A DNA stretch of 40,883 bases, from contig NZ_BLIG01000033.1 in assembly GCF_009811415.1 (NCBI RefSeq), positions 1 to 40,883 of the forward strand. The letters are read 5' to 3'. Under the pieces are notes generated by a model. It was not told where the DNA came from, ran no database searches, and saw only the letters and a program-made list of their open reading frames with translations. The position numbers and the translations under genes are program-made. This document shows positions 19,963 to 30,381 of the stretch, piece after piece. The stretch is from Alteromonas sp. KUL106 (GTDB lineage Bacteria; Pseudomonadota; Gammaproteobacteria; Enterobacterales; Alteromonadaceae). Each line of letters begins with the position of its first letter. The first letter of the stretch is position 1.

Positions 19963-22501
19963 GTGGATAAAAATAATAACGATGCCACACACATTATTAT
20001 GGATAATTCTTTATTAAAGCACGTCGATGCTGCGCTTAAGCACGCGCGTAGGATCTTTACATTCTGTGCCTTTGCGAGCTACTTAGCCTCTGGCCCCGCC
20101 TTTTCAACGCCACTACAGGAAACACCGCACGAGCAACCTAAAGCAATAGACACATCCATACCTCCTACTATCGTTACAGAGCGGTCGGAAAACGCGATTT
20201 CAGAAACGTCTGATGACCACATGGGCGATACACTGGTTGTGCCTTTCATTGCAGGTACAGTGGAACTTGATGGCATTATAAACGAGGCCATTTGGGAAGA
20301 AGCAACTAAGGTGCCGCTGACCTTTGTAACCCGGCCTTTTGAAAATACAGCGCCTCCTGTACTGACAACGGCACGCATATTTGAAAACGGTGAAAACATT
20401 TATATTGCGTTCACGGCGCAAGACGACGACCCATCCCAATTACGCGCCTTATTTCGCGACAGGGATAACGTTTGGGATAACGACTTAGTTGGAATAAAAA
20501 TAGATACGTTTGGCGACAGTCGTCTGTCATATCAGTTCTTTGTTAACCCCCGTGGTATACAATCTGATGCCATCGAAAACCAAATGACGTTAAGTGAAAG
20601 CGATAGTTGGAATGCGATTTGGGACGCACAAGCACGAATAACACAAGACGGCTATACCGTTGAAATTGCATTACCTTTTCGCATCATGAACTTTCTCGAT
20701 AGTGATGGCCCGAAAAGATGGCGAGCGGAGTTTGTACGTTTCTATCCGAGAGAAAATAATCTTCGAATATCTAACAGGCCCGTTGATAGAAATAATGCAT
20801 GCGGTTTATGTCAAATGGGAGACATGGAAGGTTTCGCCACGGCAAAGCAAGGTCAAAACCTATCGATCACACCTTATGCGGTAGCGGGCTATGCCCGTAA
20901 CCGTGAAGCCGTACCCTCGCAAAGTGCGACAGGCTGGCAGTATCAAGATAACCAAGAAATAGGTGTTGATATTAACTGGGGCATATCATCTGACATGCTC
21001 CTGCAAGCCACCGTTAATCCTGATTTTTCTCAAGTGGAAGCCGACGCTGGACAACTCGGTATTAATAACCCGTTTGCGCTATTTTTCCCTGAACAGCGCC
21101 CCTTCTTTCTTGAAAACGCAGATTTTTTCAGTACCCAATATGACCTTGTGTATACCCGTAATATCGGCGCACCTGACATCGGCACCAAACTGACTGGGCG
21201 GGTGAACAACCATACTTTTGGCATTTTGGCCGCTAACGACGAAAGCACCACATTTTTGGTGCCTGGAAATCTGGGCTCTAGTGTAGCAAGGCTCAACGAA
21301 GAAAGTACGAATATAGCCGCGCGTTACCGCTATGATATTTCGGATGCGCTTTCCGTAGGCGCAATCATTACTGGTCGTCACTCAGAGGATTACCATAACA
21401 TTGTTACAGGCCTAGACAGCCGTTATCAAATAACGCCAAGCGATACGTTACGTGTGCAGGTACTGCGCTCACAAACGCAATATCCACAAACATTGTTCTC
21501 TGACTTTTGCAGTAATGACTGTAGTGCTGATGATGATATTAACGAAATCACCCTACGAACGCGCAAAAACGATGCTTTCTCGGGTAGTACCTACAAGATT
21601 GACTACCGTCACGAGGTCCGTGACTGGTATGTCTATGCCAATCGCACCAGTACTCAAGCCGATTTTCGTGCTGACCTTGGCTTTGAGAGCACCGTGGATA
21701 GGCATAAGAGTGTACTGGGTGGCGGCTATATCTGGTGGAATGAAAATGCATGGTGGAACCGCTTCGAGTTCGGCGGTGATTGGGACATCACTCACAACGA
21801 TAACGGAGAGCTTATCGAACGCGAAATGCAGGCTCAAGTAGAATTAAGTGCGGCTTACCAGTCTTATTTCAATTTTCAATGGATTAAAAGGGATACTGTT
21901 GGTCTACGCCACAATGGCGCTAGTTTAGCCATTGATGGCAATACCTCGCGCTTTACCGAAGAACAATATTCTTTCTATTTTGAAGCCCAGCCAAGTCGCA
22001 CGCTCTACTTCGAAAATTTCGTCCGTATTGGTGACAGAATCGATTTAAGAAACGACCGATTGGGCGATCAGGTGCTCCTAGAGCCTTCAATTACGCTTAA
22101 CCTGGGGCAGCATTTGGAAGCCTCACTGAGTCATGAATACAATCGTATTGATGTAAACGATGAAATGCTCTTTACCGCCAACCTATCGGATTTGCGACTA
22201 AGTTATCAGTTTAGTGCAAACCAGTTTATCCGCGTTGCACTGGTTTACGCCGATATCAAGCGAAATCCGCGTTGCACTGGTTTACGCCGATATCAAGCGA
22301 AATACCGATAATTACTTAATGCGCGTAGATGCACGAGATAGAAGCCTAGGCACGCAAGTGGTGTATTCTTATATGATAAACCCACTTTCGCGCCTTTATA
22401 TTGGCTATGGCGATTCAGCGTTTGCCGATGATGAAAACCCAGGGCTATTACGCACCGAGCAAGCTGTCTTTATGAAGTTCAGCTATGCGTGGCTTTACTA
22501 A
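19963..22501 (+). pseudogene. DUF5916/CBM9-like outer-membrane protein, frameshifted near its 3' end
   Basis: The N-terminal region has a long leader ending SYLASGPAFS, then a CBM9-like domain at residues about 90-280 (GTVELDGIINEAIWEEA, the usual opening). The rest is a DUF5916 beta-barrel rich in alternating aromatic strands. The protein should sit in the outer membrane; the family's role is not settled. A perfect 37-bp tandem duplication shifts the frame after residue ~768, so the current frame stops at 22311 (782 codons). The natural end continues in another frame (NTDNYLMRVDARD... to FMKFSYAWLY, stop at 22501), and removing one copy restores 833 codons with the aromatic C-terminus typical of barrels. 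Start is uncertain: GTG at 19963 or ATG at 19999. Confidence 0.88.
22228..22303. repeat. Perfect 37-bp tandem duplication in the DUF5916 gene
   Basis: The 37-bp unit occurs twice in direct succession with no mismatch (matching stretches 22228-22266 and 22265-22303, sharing two bases at the junction). The unit leaves a remainder of 1 when divided by 3 and so shifts the frame. Both copies encode VALVYADIKR in their respective frames. Confidence 0.96.
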
Positions 22502-22512
22502 AACATCTATTT

Positions 22513-23136
22513 TCAATCAGTGAAACCTAATTCAGCGAGCGTAGCCTCTACTTTATCTTGATGCTGCGCTTGCCATTCACTGAGTGACATTGCCGCATCT
22601 TTATCACCTCTCGCCTTGGCGATTTCAAAAGCACGCTGCGCTTGTTCATGTGGAATAACCGCTATTCCCTCTTCATCAGCCACAATAATGTCTCCCGCAT
22701 TGACGGTGACACCGCCACAACGTACTGGCTGGTTAAGTGGAGCAATACACTTTTTTGCGCCGGGCTTGGGCACCACACCGCGCGCAAACACGGGAAACTG
22801 GTTTTCCCTAGTTTCTGCAATATCGCGTATAACACCGTCAATAACGAAACCTTTGATACCGCGGGATTGTGCAATGGCACAGACGTTCCCCCCAGCAACC
22901 GCAAATTTATCGTCTGCCTCAACCACGATAATATCACCTGGGTTTGCGCGATATATGGCCGCATGTAGCATAAGGTGATCACCTGGCTCACATTTTACAG
23001 TGAATGCTGGGCCAGCAATACGTGGCATACCTTCCCACAAGGGTTTTATCGCGTAGTGCATAAACTGCTCTCTAGGCAGTGCATCGGCGTACTCACAAGG
23101 TGATACGCTGTCAAAAGTGATATTATGTAAGTCCAT
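22513..23136 (-). CDS. RraA-family protein (possible HMG/CHA-type aldolase)
   Basis: The 207-residue protein belongs to the RraA/dimethylmenaquinone-methyltransferase-like fold, which includes RNase E regulators and class II 4-hydroxy-4-methyl-2-oxoglutarate aldolases. It has the conserved GGNVCAIAQSRGIKGFVIDGV followed by IRD (the Arg-Asp pair that binds pyruvate and metal in the aldolases), and GDIIVADEEGIAVIP. It is longer than E. coli RraA (161) and closer in form to the aldolase-like members, so RNase E regulation should not be assumed. The chosen ATG follows AAGGA; an upstream in-frame start would add 13 residues with no ribosome site. It converges on the DUF5916 gene with an 11-bp gap. 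Confidence 0.85.
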   Translation of the reverse strand: MDLHNITFDSVSPCEYADALPREQFMHYAIKPLWEGMPRIAGPAFTVKCEPGDHLMLHAAIYRANPGDIIVVEADDKFAVAGGNVCAIAQSRGIKGFVIDGVIRDIAETRENQFPVFARGVVPKPGAKKCIAPLNQPVRCGGVTVNAGDIIVADEEGIAVIPHEQAQRAFEIAKARGDKDAAMSLSEWQAQHQDKVEATLAELGFTD

Positions 23137-23383
23137 CGCCGTTCCTTGAGTGTCGTAATGTCTATAAAAAAACACTATAGCGAAATTAAACCTACAAGTT
23201 GTTACAAGCTGTGTATTTTCACTATAAACACTTTTTCTATCTCCGCCGCCATGCTAAAAACGAGTAATAAAACGTGCTCGCAATCCGCCAAACCATTCCG
23301 TAAAAAGTATTTACAGGTTTTCGCAACGCACTAAAACAATAAGCGGCAAGCCCGAACATTGCCCAACAAAAGGAAAACTTCAC

Positions 23384-25450
23384 ATGTTACGTAGCGTTTT
23401 AAGCTTAAGCGTGGCACTAGCCTTAACAGCTTGTAGCCCTCAACATTCATCCACAGAACAACAGACGCAGAGCGCGGCCACCCAAGATGCCCAGCAACCG
23501 CTTTCATCAGGCGTTATTAAAGAAAATATGGATTTGTCTGTTGACCCGGGTGATGACTTTTTTCGCTACGTAAACGGCAAGTGGTTTGATAACTTCGAAA
23601 TACCCGCAGATAAATCAAGCTACGGCTCTTTCGTCATTCTTCGCGATGAAGCCCAAGACCACGTTATGGATATTATAAAGTCGTCTGCCGAAGGCGATTT
23701 TAAAGCGGGCAGTGATGAGCAGAAAGTGGGCGATTTTTATCGTGCTTATATGGATATGGAAACCCGCAACGAACTAGGCATGACGCCGTTAAAGCCTGAG
23801 CTATCAAAAATTGACGCTATTGAAGATTATACCGACCTTGCCGAATATTTTGCCTATGCCGCTCGCTATGGCTACGGTGCGCCTTTCAGCTTAACCCAAT
23901 ACCCAGATCTTAAGTCACCAAAAGAATATTTGATGTACACATGGCAAGCCGGGTTAGGACTTCCTGAGCGCGAGTATTACTTTAAGGACGACGAAACGTC
24001 ACAAACCATTCGTGATGCCTACGTTAAACATATACAAACTATGTTTGAGTTGGCAGGGTTTGAAGCGCCAAAAGAAAGCGCAGATATGCTCTTCGCACTT
24101 GAGACTAAAATTGCTCAGCTACACATGAAAAAAGAGCAGGCACGTAACTTTGCCGCCAACTATAACAAGCTGACGATTGAAGAACTCAAAACATTAATGC
24201 CTCAGTTCGACTGGGACGCTTATCTAGCCCAAGCTGATGTAAGCGACATTCCTTCGCTGGGGATTCTGCAAAAAGACTACATGCAAAACATCGATGGCGT
24301 TATTGCTGAAACATCCTTAGACGACTGGAAGACATTTCTTAAATGGGGCTTGCTCAATGCTTCGGCCAGTCGCTTAAATGCTGAGCTTGATGAAGCAAAC
24401 TTCAACTTCTACAGCAAAGTGCTTCGTGGCGTAGAAGAGCAGCAGCCACAATGGCGTCGCGCAGTAAGTCTGTCTAATGAGCACGTCGGCGAGCTCATCG
24501 GCAAAGTGTATGTGAAGCAGCATTTCCCACCGGAAGCGAAAGACCGCATGATGGAAATGGTTAACAATTTGCTCTTAGCGTACAAAGAAAGTATCGAAAA
24601 CCTCGACTGGATGACAGACGAAACCCGTGCGCAAGCGCTGGACAAACTGTCCAAGTTTACTGTGAAAATTGGGTACCCAGACCAGTGGAGAGACTATTCA
24701 GCTCTGACAGTGAATGCCAGTGACCTGTTTGGAAACCTTAAGCGTTCTTCGGACGTGCTGTATGAAGAAATGCTGAAGAAACAAGGCGGCCCAGTGTGGA
24801 CCCATGAATGGGGCATGACGCCTCAAACAGTCAATGCTTACTACAACCCGCCATTGAACGAAATTGTGTTCCCAGCGGCTATTCTTCAGCCACCGTTCTT
24901 TGACATGAACGCCGAAGACGCGGTTAACTACGGGGGAATTGGTGCGGTAATTGGTCACGAAATTGGCCATGGTTTTGATGATTCAGGTTCAACCTTCGAC
25001 GGTGATGGCGTATTACGTAACTGGTGGACAGATGAAGATCGGGGCGAATTCGAAGCGCGCACTGCAAACTTGATTGAGCAGTATAATCAGTTTGAGGTTC
25101 TGCCTGACTTGCATGTGAACGGAGAATATACCCTAGGTGAAAACATTGGCGATCTTGGCGGTATCAGCATCGCACTGAAAGCTTACCACCTGTCGCTTGA
25201 TGGCGAACAAGCCCCTGAACTTGACGGCTTCACTGGCGATCAGCGTGTATTCATTGGTTACGGCCAAGTTTGGGCCAGTAAATACCGCGAAGAAGCGTTG
25301 CGCAGCCAAGTACAAACCGATACCCATTCACCAACAAAATTCCGCACTAACGGCGCGGTACGCAACGTGCCAGAATTCTACGAAGCGTTTAACGTAACCG
25401 AAGAAGATGCGTTGTATTTACCACCCGAAGAGCGCGTGAAAATTTGGTAA
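23384..25450 (+). CDS. M13-family zinc metallopeptidase, lipoprotein
   Basis: A 688-residue neprilysin-like (PepO-type) endopeptidase. The N-terminus is a lipoprotein signal with lipobox LTAC, cysteine near residue 18, so it should be anchored in a membrane facing the periplasm. The peptidase M13 N domain (VDPGDDFFRYVNGKWFDN) precedes the catalytic domain with HEIGH at 525-529 and the third zinc ligand Glu586 in ENIGDLGG. VNAYYNPPLNEIVFPAAILQ, a family hallmark, is also present. The end PPEERVKIW is typical. A good AAAGGA site precedes the ATG. It has its own terminator downstream. Confidence 0.96.
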   Translation: MLRSVLSLSVALALTACSPQHSSTEQQTQSAATQDAQQPLSSGVIKENMDLSVDPGDDFFRYVNGKWFDNFEIPADKSSYGSFVILRDEAQDHVMDIIKSSAEGDFKAGSDEQKVGDFYRAYMDMETRNELGMTPLKPELSKIDAIEDYTDLAEYFAYAARYGYGAPFSLTQYPDLKSPKEYLMYTWQAGLGLPEREYYFKDDETSQTIRDAYVKHIQTMFELAGFEAPKESADMLFALETKIAQLHMKKEQARNFAANYNKLTIEELKTLMPQFDWDAYLAQADVSDIPSLGILQKDYMQNIDGVIAETSLDDWKTFLKWGLLNASASRLNAELDEANFNFYSKVLRGVEEQQPQWRRAVSLSNEHVGELIGKVYVKQHFPPEAKDRMMEMVNNLLLAYKESIENLDWMTDETRAQALDKLSKFTVKIGYPDQWRDYSALTVNASDLFGNLKRSSDVLYEEMLKKQGGPVWTHEWGMTPQTVNAYYNPPLNEIVFPAAILQPPFFDMNAEDAVNYGGIGAVIGHEIGHGFDDSGSTFDGDGVLRNWWTDEDRGEFEARTANLIEQYNQFEVLPDLHVNGEYTLGENIGDLGGISIALKAYHLSLDGEQAPELDGFTGDQRVFIGYGQVWASKYREEALRSQVQTDTHSPTKFRTNGAVRNVPEFYEAFNVTEEDALYLPPEERVKIW

Positions 25451-25487
25451 CTTGCGCATATAAACTTGCGTAAATAATACGATAGCT

Positions 25488-25527
25488 AAAGCCCCATGTT
25501 TCGTTCGTCAAACTGGGGCTTTTTTGT
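25488..25527. terminator. Terminator between the M13 peptidase and the ACT gene
   Basis: Stem AAAGCCCCA (25488-25496) pairs with TGGGGCTTT (25514-25522), and a T-run follows on the plus strand. It serves the plus-strand peptidase and, with its weaker left flank, may also end the convergent minus-strand operon. Confidence 0.85.
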
Positions 25528-25547
25528 GGTGGAACAAAAATAGAACA

Positions 25548-25946
25548 TTAGTTACGCAACGACGTTAAAACGTCTAGCGCCACATTGACTTTTTCGGCTG
25601 GCACAAAAATGTGGTCGTGATAATAAGCGGCTACCACGTTGGCACTGATTCCCGCCTTACCCAGCGCGTTAGACATGGCAGCAGTCATCCCTACCGCTTC
25701 CAAACTCGAATGTACTTCACAGGTTATACAGCGGTAGTAGCCTTCAAATTGCAGATTAGCTTGCTTGGCCGCGGCCACTGGCAGAATCAGCGTTGTGCCC
25801 TCGCGTTCCTGAAATATGCCTTTAGCCACCGAGACAAGCGTGGTTGATAACTTATCCGCAGGCAATGTAGTGAACACATAATTTTCACTACTCGCCACGG
25901 GGTTTAAGTTTTTTAGTAACACGCTTAGGTCAGTTTCAGCGACCAC
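25548..25946 (-). CDS. ACT-domain protein (COG3602-like)
   Basis: A 132-residue protein of the small family with two ACT-like halves: residues about 1-60 (LSVLLKNLNPVASSENYVFTTLP) and about 65-130 (YRCITCEVHSSLEAVGMTAAMSNALGKAGIS). ACT folds usually bind amino acids, but this family has no assigned function. The GTG start follows GAGAGGG. It lies 33 bp after dbpA on the same strand and is probably the last gene of that operon. No regulatory partner is visible. Confidence 0.85.
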   Translation of the reverse strand: MVAETDLSVLLKNLNPVASSENYVFTTLPADKLSTTLVSVAKGIFQEREGTTLILPVAAAKQANLQFEGYYRCITCEVHSSLEAVGMTAAMSNALGKAGISANVVAAYYHDHIFVPAEKVNVALDVLTSLRN

Positions 25947-25979
25947 AAGAAGCCCTCTCAGTTTAGCAGCATACTTTTG

Positions 25980-27359
25980 TTACAGCTTTTTAGCTCTGAT
26001 GCGCTTACCTTTAATTTTACCCTCTCTAAACTGCGTCATCGCTTTTTTAACGCTTCGCGCTTTTACAGCAACAAAACTCATGCTGTTTTGCACCGCTATT
26101 TTACCCAAGTCATCGCCAGGTATTCCTGCGTCTTTGGTGAGGGCTCCCACCAAATCCCCTGGGCGAAGCTTTTCTTTTTTACCTGCGCTCAATGAAAGGC
26201 AGGTAAATTCGGGCTGGGTTATTTTGTTTTTGTGAAACCGCAGGCTCTGAGCACCTTTCAGCGGAATATCACTTTCTTGTAGCACCTCTATTTTTCTTAA
26301 GAAATGCTCTTCCTCTTCACTTACCAGCGTAATTGCCATCCCCTTCGCCCCCGCACGGGCGGTGCGCCCTATTCGGTGAATATGGGTTTCAGGCTCTTCA
26401 CTCACAGTGTAATTGATAACACAGGCGACATCGTCAATGTCTAAACCACGCGCTGCTACATCAGTAGCTACGAGCACTTGGAGTGAATCGCTAGCAAACT
26501 GCATGAGCACTGACGTTCGTTGATGCTGTTCCATATCACCCTGAAGACCTTTCGCGCTAAAACCGTCTTCAAGTAGCTCCTCAACCACCTCATTGACCTG
26601 CGTCTTGCGATTACAGAAAACAATGGCATTTTTAGGCTGAAATTCAGTTAATACCGCTTTTAACGCCTGCGTACGCGTATGAGGCATTACGTTGTATCCG
26701 AACTGGGTAATAGCAGGCTTATTCTCTTGCGATTCAACTTTGCAGGTTACTGGATTGTGTAAGTACTGCTTGGCCACACGCTCTATTTGTTCGGTGAAGG
26801 TGGCGGAAAACAACAGGGTCTGTACCTGCTTTGGCGTTTGACCAAAAATAACGCGCAAGTCATCCTCAAAGCCCATGTCCAGCATACGATCGGCTTCGTC
26901 GAGTACACGCAACTTTACGTTGCGCAAGTCTATGCGGCGCTTTTCCACGTGGTCCATCACACGTCCTGGCGTACCGACAATGATGTGGGGACTATGTTTG
27001 AGAGACTGAATCTGCGGCCCCATCGGCTGACCACCACACAAGGTTGTCACTTTGATGTTGCCAATATCTTTAGCGGCTGCACGGCATTGCTGAGCAACTT
27101 GTTCTGCAAGCTCTCGAGTTGGACAAAGCATAATCGCCTGCGTAGAAAAGTCATTAACTTCAATACGCTCTAGCGCAGGAATGACAAAACATAAGGTTTT
27201 ACCACTGCCGGTTTGGGCCTGACCAATCACATCTTTACCCTGCAATGCGTCTGGAAGCGACTGAGCCTGTATGGGAGAAAGTTGGTAGATACCTTGCGAG
27301 TCTAATGCTTTTATGATGGCGGGATTTATATCTAATTGCTTTACTGTTTCAACTGTCAT
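25980..27359 (-). CDS. dbpA: ATP-dependent RNA helicase DbpA
   Basis: DbpA is a DEAD-box helicase that acts on hairpin 92 of 23S rRNA during large-subunit assembly. The 459-residue product has motif I AQTGSGKT, Ia PTRELAEQ, II DEAD (in LDEADRMLDMGFEDD), III SAT and VI HRIGRTARAG. It ends in the DbpA RNA-binding domain (KLRPGDLVGALTKDAGI ... IAVQNSMSFVAV), which separates it from other DEAD-box proteins. I choose the ATG that overlaps the stop of the upstream gene as TAATG; an in-frame TTG would add 5 residues. That overlap suggests translational coupling to the solute-binding-like gene. Confidence 0.96.
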   Translation of the reverse strand: MTVETVKQLDINPAIIKALDSQGIYQLSPIQAQSLPDALQGKDVIGQAQTGSGKTLCFVIPALERIEVNDFSTQAIMLCPTRELAEQVAQQCRAAAKDIGNIKVTTLCGGQPMGPQIQSLKHSPHIIVGTPGRVMDHVEKRRIDLRNVKLRVLDEADRMLDMGFEDDLRVIFGQTPKQVQTLLFSATFTEQIERVAKQYLHNPVTCKVESQENKPAITQFGYNVMPHTRTQALKAVLTEFQPKNAIVFCNRKTQVNEVVEELLEDGFSAKGLQGDMEQHQRTSVLMQFASDSLQVLVATDVAARGLDIDDVACVINYTVSEEPETHIHRIGRTARAGAKGMAITLVSEEEEHFLRKIEVLQESDIPLKGAQSLRFHKNKITQPEFTCLSLSAGKKEKLRPGDLVGALTKDAGIPGDDLGKIAVQNSMSFVAVKARSVKKAMTQFREGKIKGKRIRAKKL

Positions 27360-28666
27360 TAATTTGGGTTCCAAAGGTGCACTACACCATGTTCGGTATG
27401 ATGAGCTATGCCGTATTCTTGAGACACCATGTCACTCCATGAAGAAAGCTGCTCATTAAATTTATCACTCATTTTCACATCGACCGCAGCTAACTTGAGT
27501 TTTTCTAAAACCAATACACAAGTGTCTTTCTTGGAGAGTGCTAGGTAGGCCGTTGAGATATCGTACTTACTTGAAAGGGTTATTGTCTCACATTTAAACT
27601 GATTTGGGTTACACCCAAAATCAATTGCCCCCTGAGAGCCGAAAATTGTGTCTATTTCATTATTAAATAAGGCTTCAACTAGCTCATTCCATGATTCATA
27701 AGCGCTTACTCTGAAGCCATGTTTAACCGCCACGTTATAGCGATAGTCTTCTAAAAGCGTACCTACTCTGAAGGTTCTTGGTACTTCATCAAAGGTCTCG
27801 AAAAAGGGTTTGTTTAAACCATAAAGGCCATGAAGATTGCGTGATACGGGGGTAACCCAATGAAACACGTCGTCTCTTTCCTCCGTGCGGATAACAGCAA
27901 ACACCAACACGTTCGATTTAGACATCGCTTCTTTAGCAATTCGTTCCCACGGCGCAGATAATATATATTGCGGCAGTGAAATCTCATCGAGAACATTATT
28001 GACCAAATCGGCAGCAATGCCCTTCAATTTGCCGCGTTCCCCCTTCTCAGAAAAGAGTGGGATAACATCAGCTATCACCCAAAGATCGCTTGCATCAGCA
28101 TCTAGCTTACCCGCGAGGCTTAAAAGACCGTAATTCAGCTCGACGTTAGCATGATTTTTCGACAGCTCAGACTTCATCTCATTTGCAAGCAAAGAAAAGC
28201 TTTCTGACCTTTTATACTCCGTGACCTCTTCACTTACACGCTCTGCAAATTCAAAGGAAGCGCTGTTTTTATCGATTGCGATGTAACTGATGGCTATGTT
28301 TTCTTGCTGACTTCCCGCATTTGGCGTGCAGGGTATGGTTCCACCACACGTCATCGCAATCAATGGTGATATCCAATAAAACGCTTGCTCGTTTTCCTCG
28401 CTCCTCACCAAACTAGAATAAATATGGGGGCCAAGCTGCGGTTTACTCGAGGCCTGTATTAAGTCGACTTTTTCGTTTGATAAGGCATTTTCGAGGACGG
28501 TGCGGGCATACTCGTCAATGCGCTCTCGCTGCAATTGGGTAAGCATACCTTGAAAATCATGGACACTGGATTTAAAGAGAGAAAGTGCCCTTGCGGAGTT
28601 TATCCACAGAGCACTTAAACAAAGAACCAGTATAATTAAGGTTGAAACGCTTTTTCTAGTTTCCAC
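27359..28666 (-). CDS. Periplasmic protein with two solute-binding-like halves
   Basis: The 435-residue product starts with a signal peptide (hydrophobic [16 protein letters not shown], cleavage near ARA). The second half (from about residue 193) resembles family 3 extracellular solute-binding domains: [15 protein letters not shown], then [20 protein letters not shown], then [15 protein letters not shown] at 260-274. A partial version of the same unit occurs earlier, [15 protein letters not shown] at 88-102, so the protein looks like a tandem in which the first half has lost its start. No transporter gene lies nearby, so it may sense rather than import. I place the start at a GTG inside the pyrC 3' end (31-bp overlap), giving the best signal peptide. 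Its stop overlaps the dbpA start. Confidence 0.75.
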   Translation of the reverse strand: METRKSVSTLIILVLCLSALWINSARALSLFKSSVHDFQGMLTQLQRERIDEYARTVLENALSNEKVDLIQASSKPQLGPHIYSSLVRSEENEQAFYWISPLIAMTCGGTIPCTPNAGSQQENIAISYIAIDKNSASFEFAERVSEEVTEYKRSESFSLLANEMKSELSKNHANVELNYGLLSLAGKLDADASDLWVIADVIPLFSEKGERGKLKGIAADLVNNVLDEISLPQYILSAPWERIAKEAMSKSNVLVFAVIRTEERDDVFHWVTPVSRNLHGLYGLNKPFFETFDEVPRTFRVGTLLEDYRYNVAVKHGFRVSAYESWNELVEALFNNEIDTIFGSQGAIDFGCNPNQFKCETITLSSKYDISTAYLALSKKDTCVLVLEKLKLAAVDVKMSDKFNEQLSSWSDMVSQEYGIAHHTEHGVVHLWNPN

Positions 28667-29682
28667 TGTAATGTTTGTCCAGCAAAGAATGGAACCATAT
28701 CGGTGCCATCCGCTAAAGTCACTTGCTCTGGCACCGTCCACGATTCTTTAACTAACGTCATTGTAGTCTCATTTCGTGGTAAACCATAAAAATCCGCGCC
28801 ATAGTGGCTCGCAAAGCCTTCTAACTTTTCTATTGCGCCGAGCTGCTCAAATACTTCTGCATAAAGCTCAATTGCAGACCACGCACTGTAGCACCCTGCA
28901 CAACCGCATGCGTTCTCTTTTTTATGCTTAGCATGCGGCGCTGAGTCAGTACCCAAAAAGAACTTTCTATTGCCACTGGCAACCATATCACGAAGGGCTT
29001 TTTGGTGAGTATTGCGTTTAAGTACTGGCAAGCAGTAATTGTGTGGACGTACTCCACCTACCAAAAGATCATTGCGGTTTAACAATAAATGCTGAGGCGT
29101 AATAGTGGCACCCACGAACTCACTCGCGCCGGCAACAAAGCTTGCTGCATCTGCGGTTGTAATGTGTTCGAACACCACTTTCAGTTTCGGAAACGCGTCA
29201 ACAATGGGTCCCAAATGAGTATCAATAAACACTTTTTCACGGTCAAAAATATCGATATGGTGCTCTGTCACCTCACCGTGAATTAATAATAACAAACCTT
29301 GTTCTTGCATTGCCTGGAATACGGGATACAACGCCTGGATACCTTTTACCGCGGCATCAGAATTCGTTGTTGCGCCCGCTGGATACAGTTTGCAAGCTGT
29401 GACACCTGCTTGCTTGGCATCAACAATATCTTGTGGCGTAGTTTGATTGGTTAAAAACAAGGTCATCAATGGCTCGAAATTGCTGCCACTCGGTCTTGCA
29501 GCCTCAATGCGCCCCTTATAAGCCATTGCCATTTCAGCATTTACCACTGGCGGTACAAGATTCGGCATGACGATAGCACGTTGAAAGCAGCGCGCGGTAG
29601 CCGGAACGGTTTCTGCTAGCATTTCGTTGTCGCGAAAATGAAGATGCCAATCATCTGGTGTAGTAATGGTAAGCGTTTGCAT
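28636..29682 (-). CDS. pyrC: Dihydroorotase
   Basis: Converts carbamoyl-aspartate to dihydroorotate in pyrimidine synthesis; a cytosolic zinc enzyme. The 348-residue product equals the E. coli length. The metal motif HLHFRD lies at about residues 13-18, the carbamylated lysine is in [12 protein letters not shown], further metal histidines are in LLIHGEV and VVFEHITT, and the catalytic aspartate is in LGTDSAPH. The start [12 protein letters not shown] follows a GAGAGA site. It is followed without a gap by the solute-binding-like gene, whose start lies inside it. Confidence 0.98.
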   Translation of the reverse strand: MQTLTITTPDDWHLHFRDNEMLAETVPATARCFQRAIVMPNLVPPVVNAEMAMAYKGRIEAARPSGSNFEPLMTLFLTNQTTPQDIVDAKQAGVTACKLYPAGATTNSDAAVKGIQALYPVFQAMQEQGLLLLIHGEVTEHHIDIFDREKVFIDTHLGPIVDAFPKLKVVFEHITTADAASFVAGASEFVGATITPQHLLLNRNDLLVGGVRPHNYCLPVLKRNTHQKALRDMVASGNRKFFLGTDSAPHAKHKKENACGCAGCYSAWSAIELYAEVFEQLGAIEKLEGFASHYGADFYGLPRNETTMTLVKESWTVPEQVTLADGTDMVPFFAGQTLQWKLEKAFQP

Positions 29683-29723
29683 GCCTTGTCTCTCTTAATA
29701 CTTGTTCAAACAGAGGGGGAACT

Positions 29724-29762
29724 TGCGCGCAATAATAGCACAACTCACTTTTTTTGCGCGCA
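29724..29762. repeat. Inverted repeat upstream of pyrC
   Basis: The 9-bp arms TGCGCGCAA and TTGCGCGCA are separated by 21 bp, in the gap between blc and pyrC. It may be an operator or a leader hairpin for pyrC, or the 3' end of the blc mRNA; no convincing promoter was found next to it. Confidence 0.45.
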
Positions 29763-29783
29763 GAACACCGTCGTTGATTTAGG

Positions 29784-30326
29784 CTATTTTTTAACGTTTT
29801 CGTGCTCTACCCAAATTAGCTTGCTGACATCATACCCCGCAACCGTGGCTTTTTCTAAAAGCTGAGAACGTACATTTTCACTTATTGATGGGGTGCGGGC
29901 TAGAATCCACAAATAGTCCTTATCAGGGCCAGTAATCAACGCGTATTGATAACCCTCTTTATCTAACTCCATGATTACGTAACTCGCATAGAAGGGCCCA
30001 AAGAACGAGACCTTAAGGTGACCTATCGAGGGTGATTCAACAAAGTACGCTTTACCCTCGGCCTCATCCCACGTGTTTTCTTCTTTAGAAAATCCACGAT
30101 TTATGACCTTTACACCACCGTCGTCGCGCATACTGTAAGTCGCCGTGACTTCGCTTAACCCTTCCTCAAAGCTATGATCGTACCTAGCTATCTCGTACCA
30201 CTTACCCAAGTAACGAGGAAGCTCGAAACCATCAACAGGGGTTACTTTATCAGGCACACCGGTACACGCTGATAGACTAAAAAGAATAACCCCATTAACG
30301 AAAGCAAAAATCAATTTCTTAAGCAT
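29784..30326 (-). CDS. blc: Outer-membrane lipocalin (Blc-like)
   Basis: Bacterial lipocalins of this type bind fatty acids or lysophospholipids at the outer membrane. The 180-residue product has a lipoprotein signal with lipobox LSAC, cysteine near residue 19. The lipocalin signature GKWYEIARYDHSFE follows near 35-48, then VTATYSM and the C-terminal YLWILARTP. I choose the ATG with GAGAAGAG upstream; the open frame extends 14 codons further but without a better site. It lies about 100 bp before pyrC on the same strand and may or may not share its transcript. Confidence 0.93.
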   Translation of the reverse strand: MLKKLIFAFVNGVILFSLSACTGVPDKVTPVDGFELPRYLGKWYEIARYDHSFEEGLSEVTATYSMRDDGGVKVINRGFSKEENTWDEAEGKAYFVESPSIGHLKVSFFGPFYASYVIMELDKEGYQYALITGPDKDYLWILARTPSISENVRSQLLEKATVAGYDVSKLIWVEHENVKK

Positions 30327-30381
30327 ATCTCTTCTCTTTTTTGTAAATACTTGCATAGCACGGTCCACCTGCTGTTCGTAT

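Noticed and set aside
29660..29682. PurR-box-like sequence ATGCAAACGCTTAC at the pyrC start codon
   Set aside because: It matches part of the PurR consensus, but it is coding sequence for MQTLT and the second half is poor. No purine-regulon context was seen.
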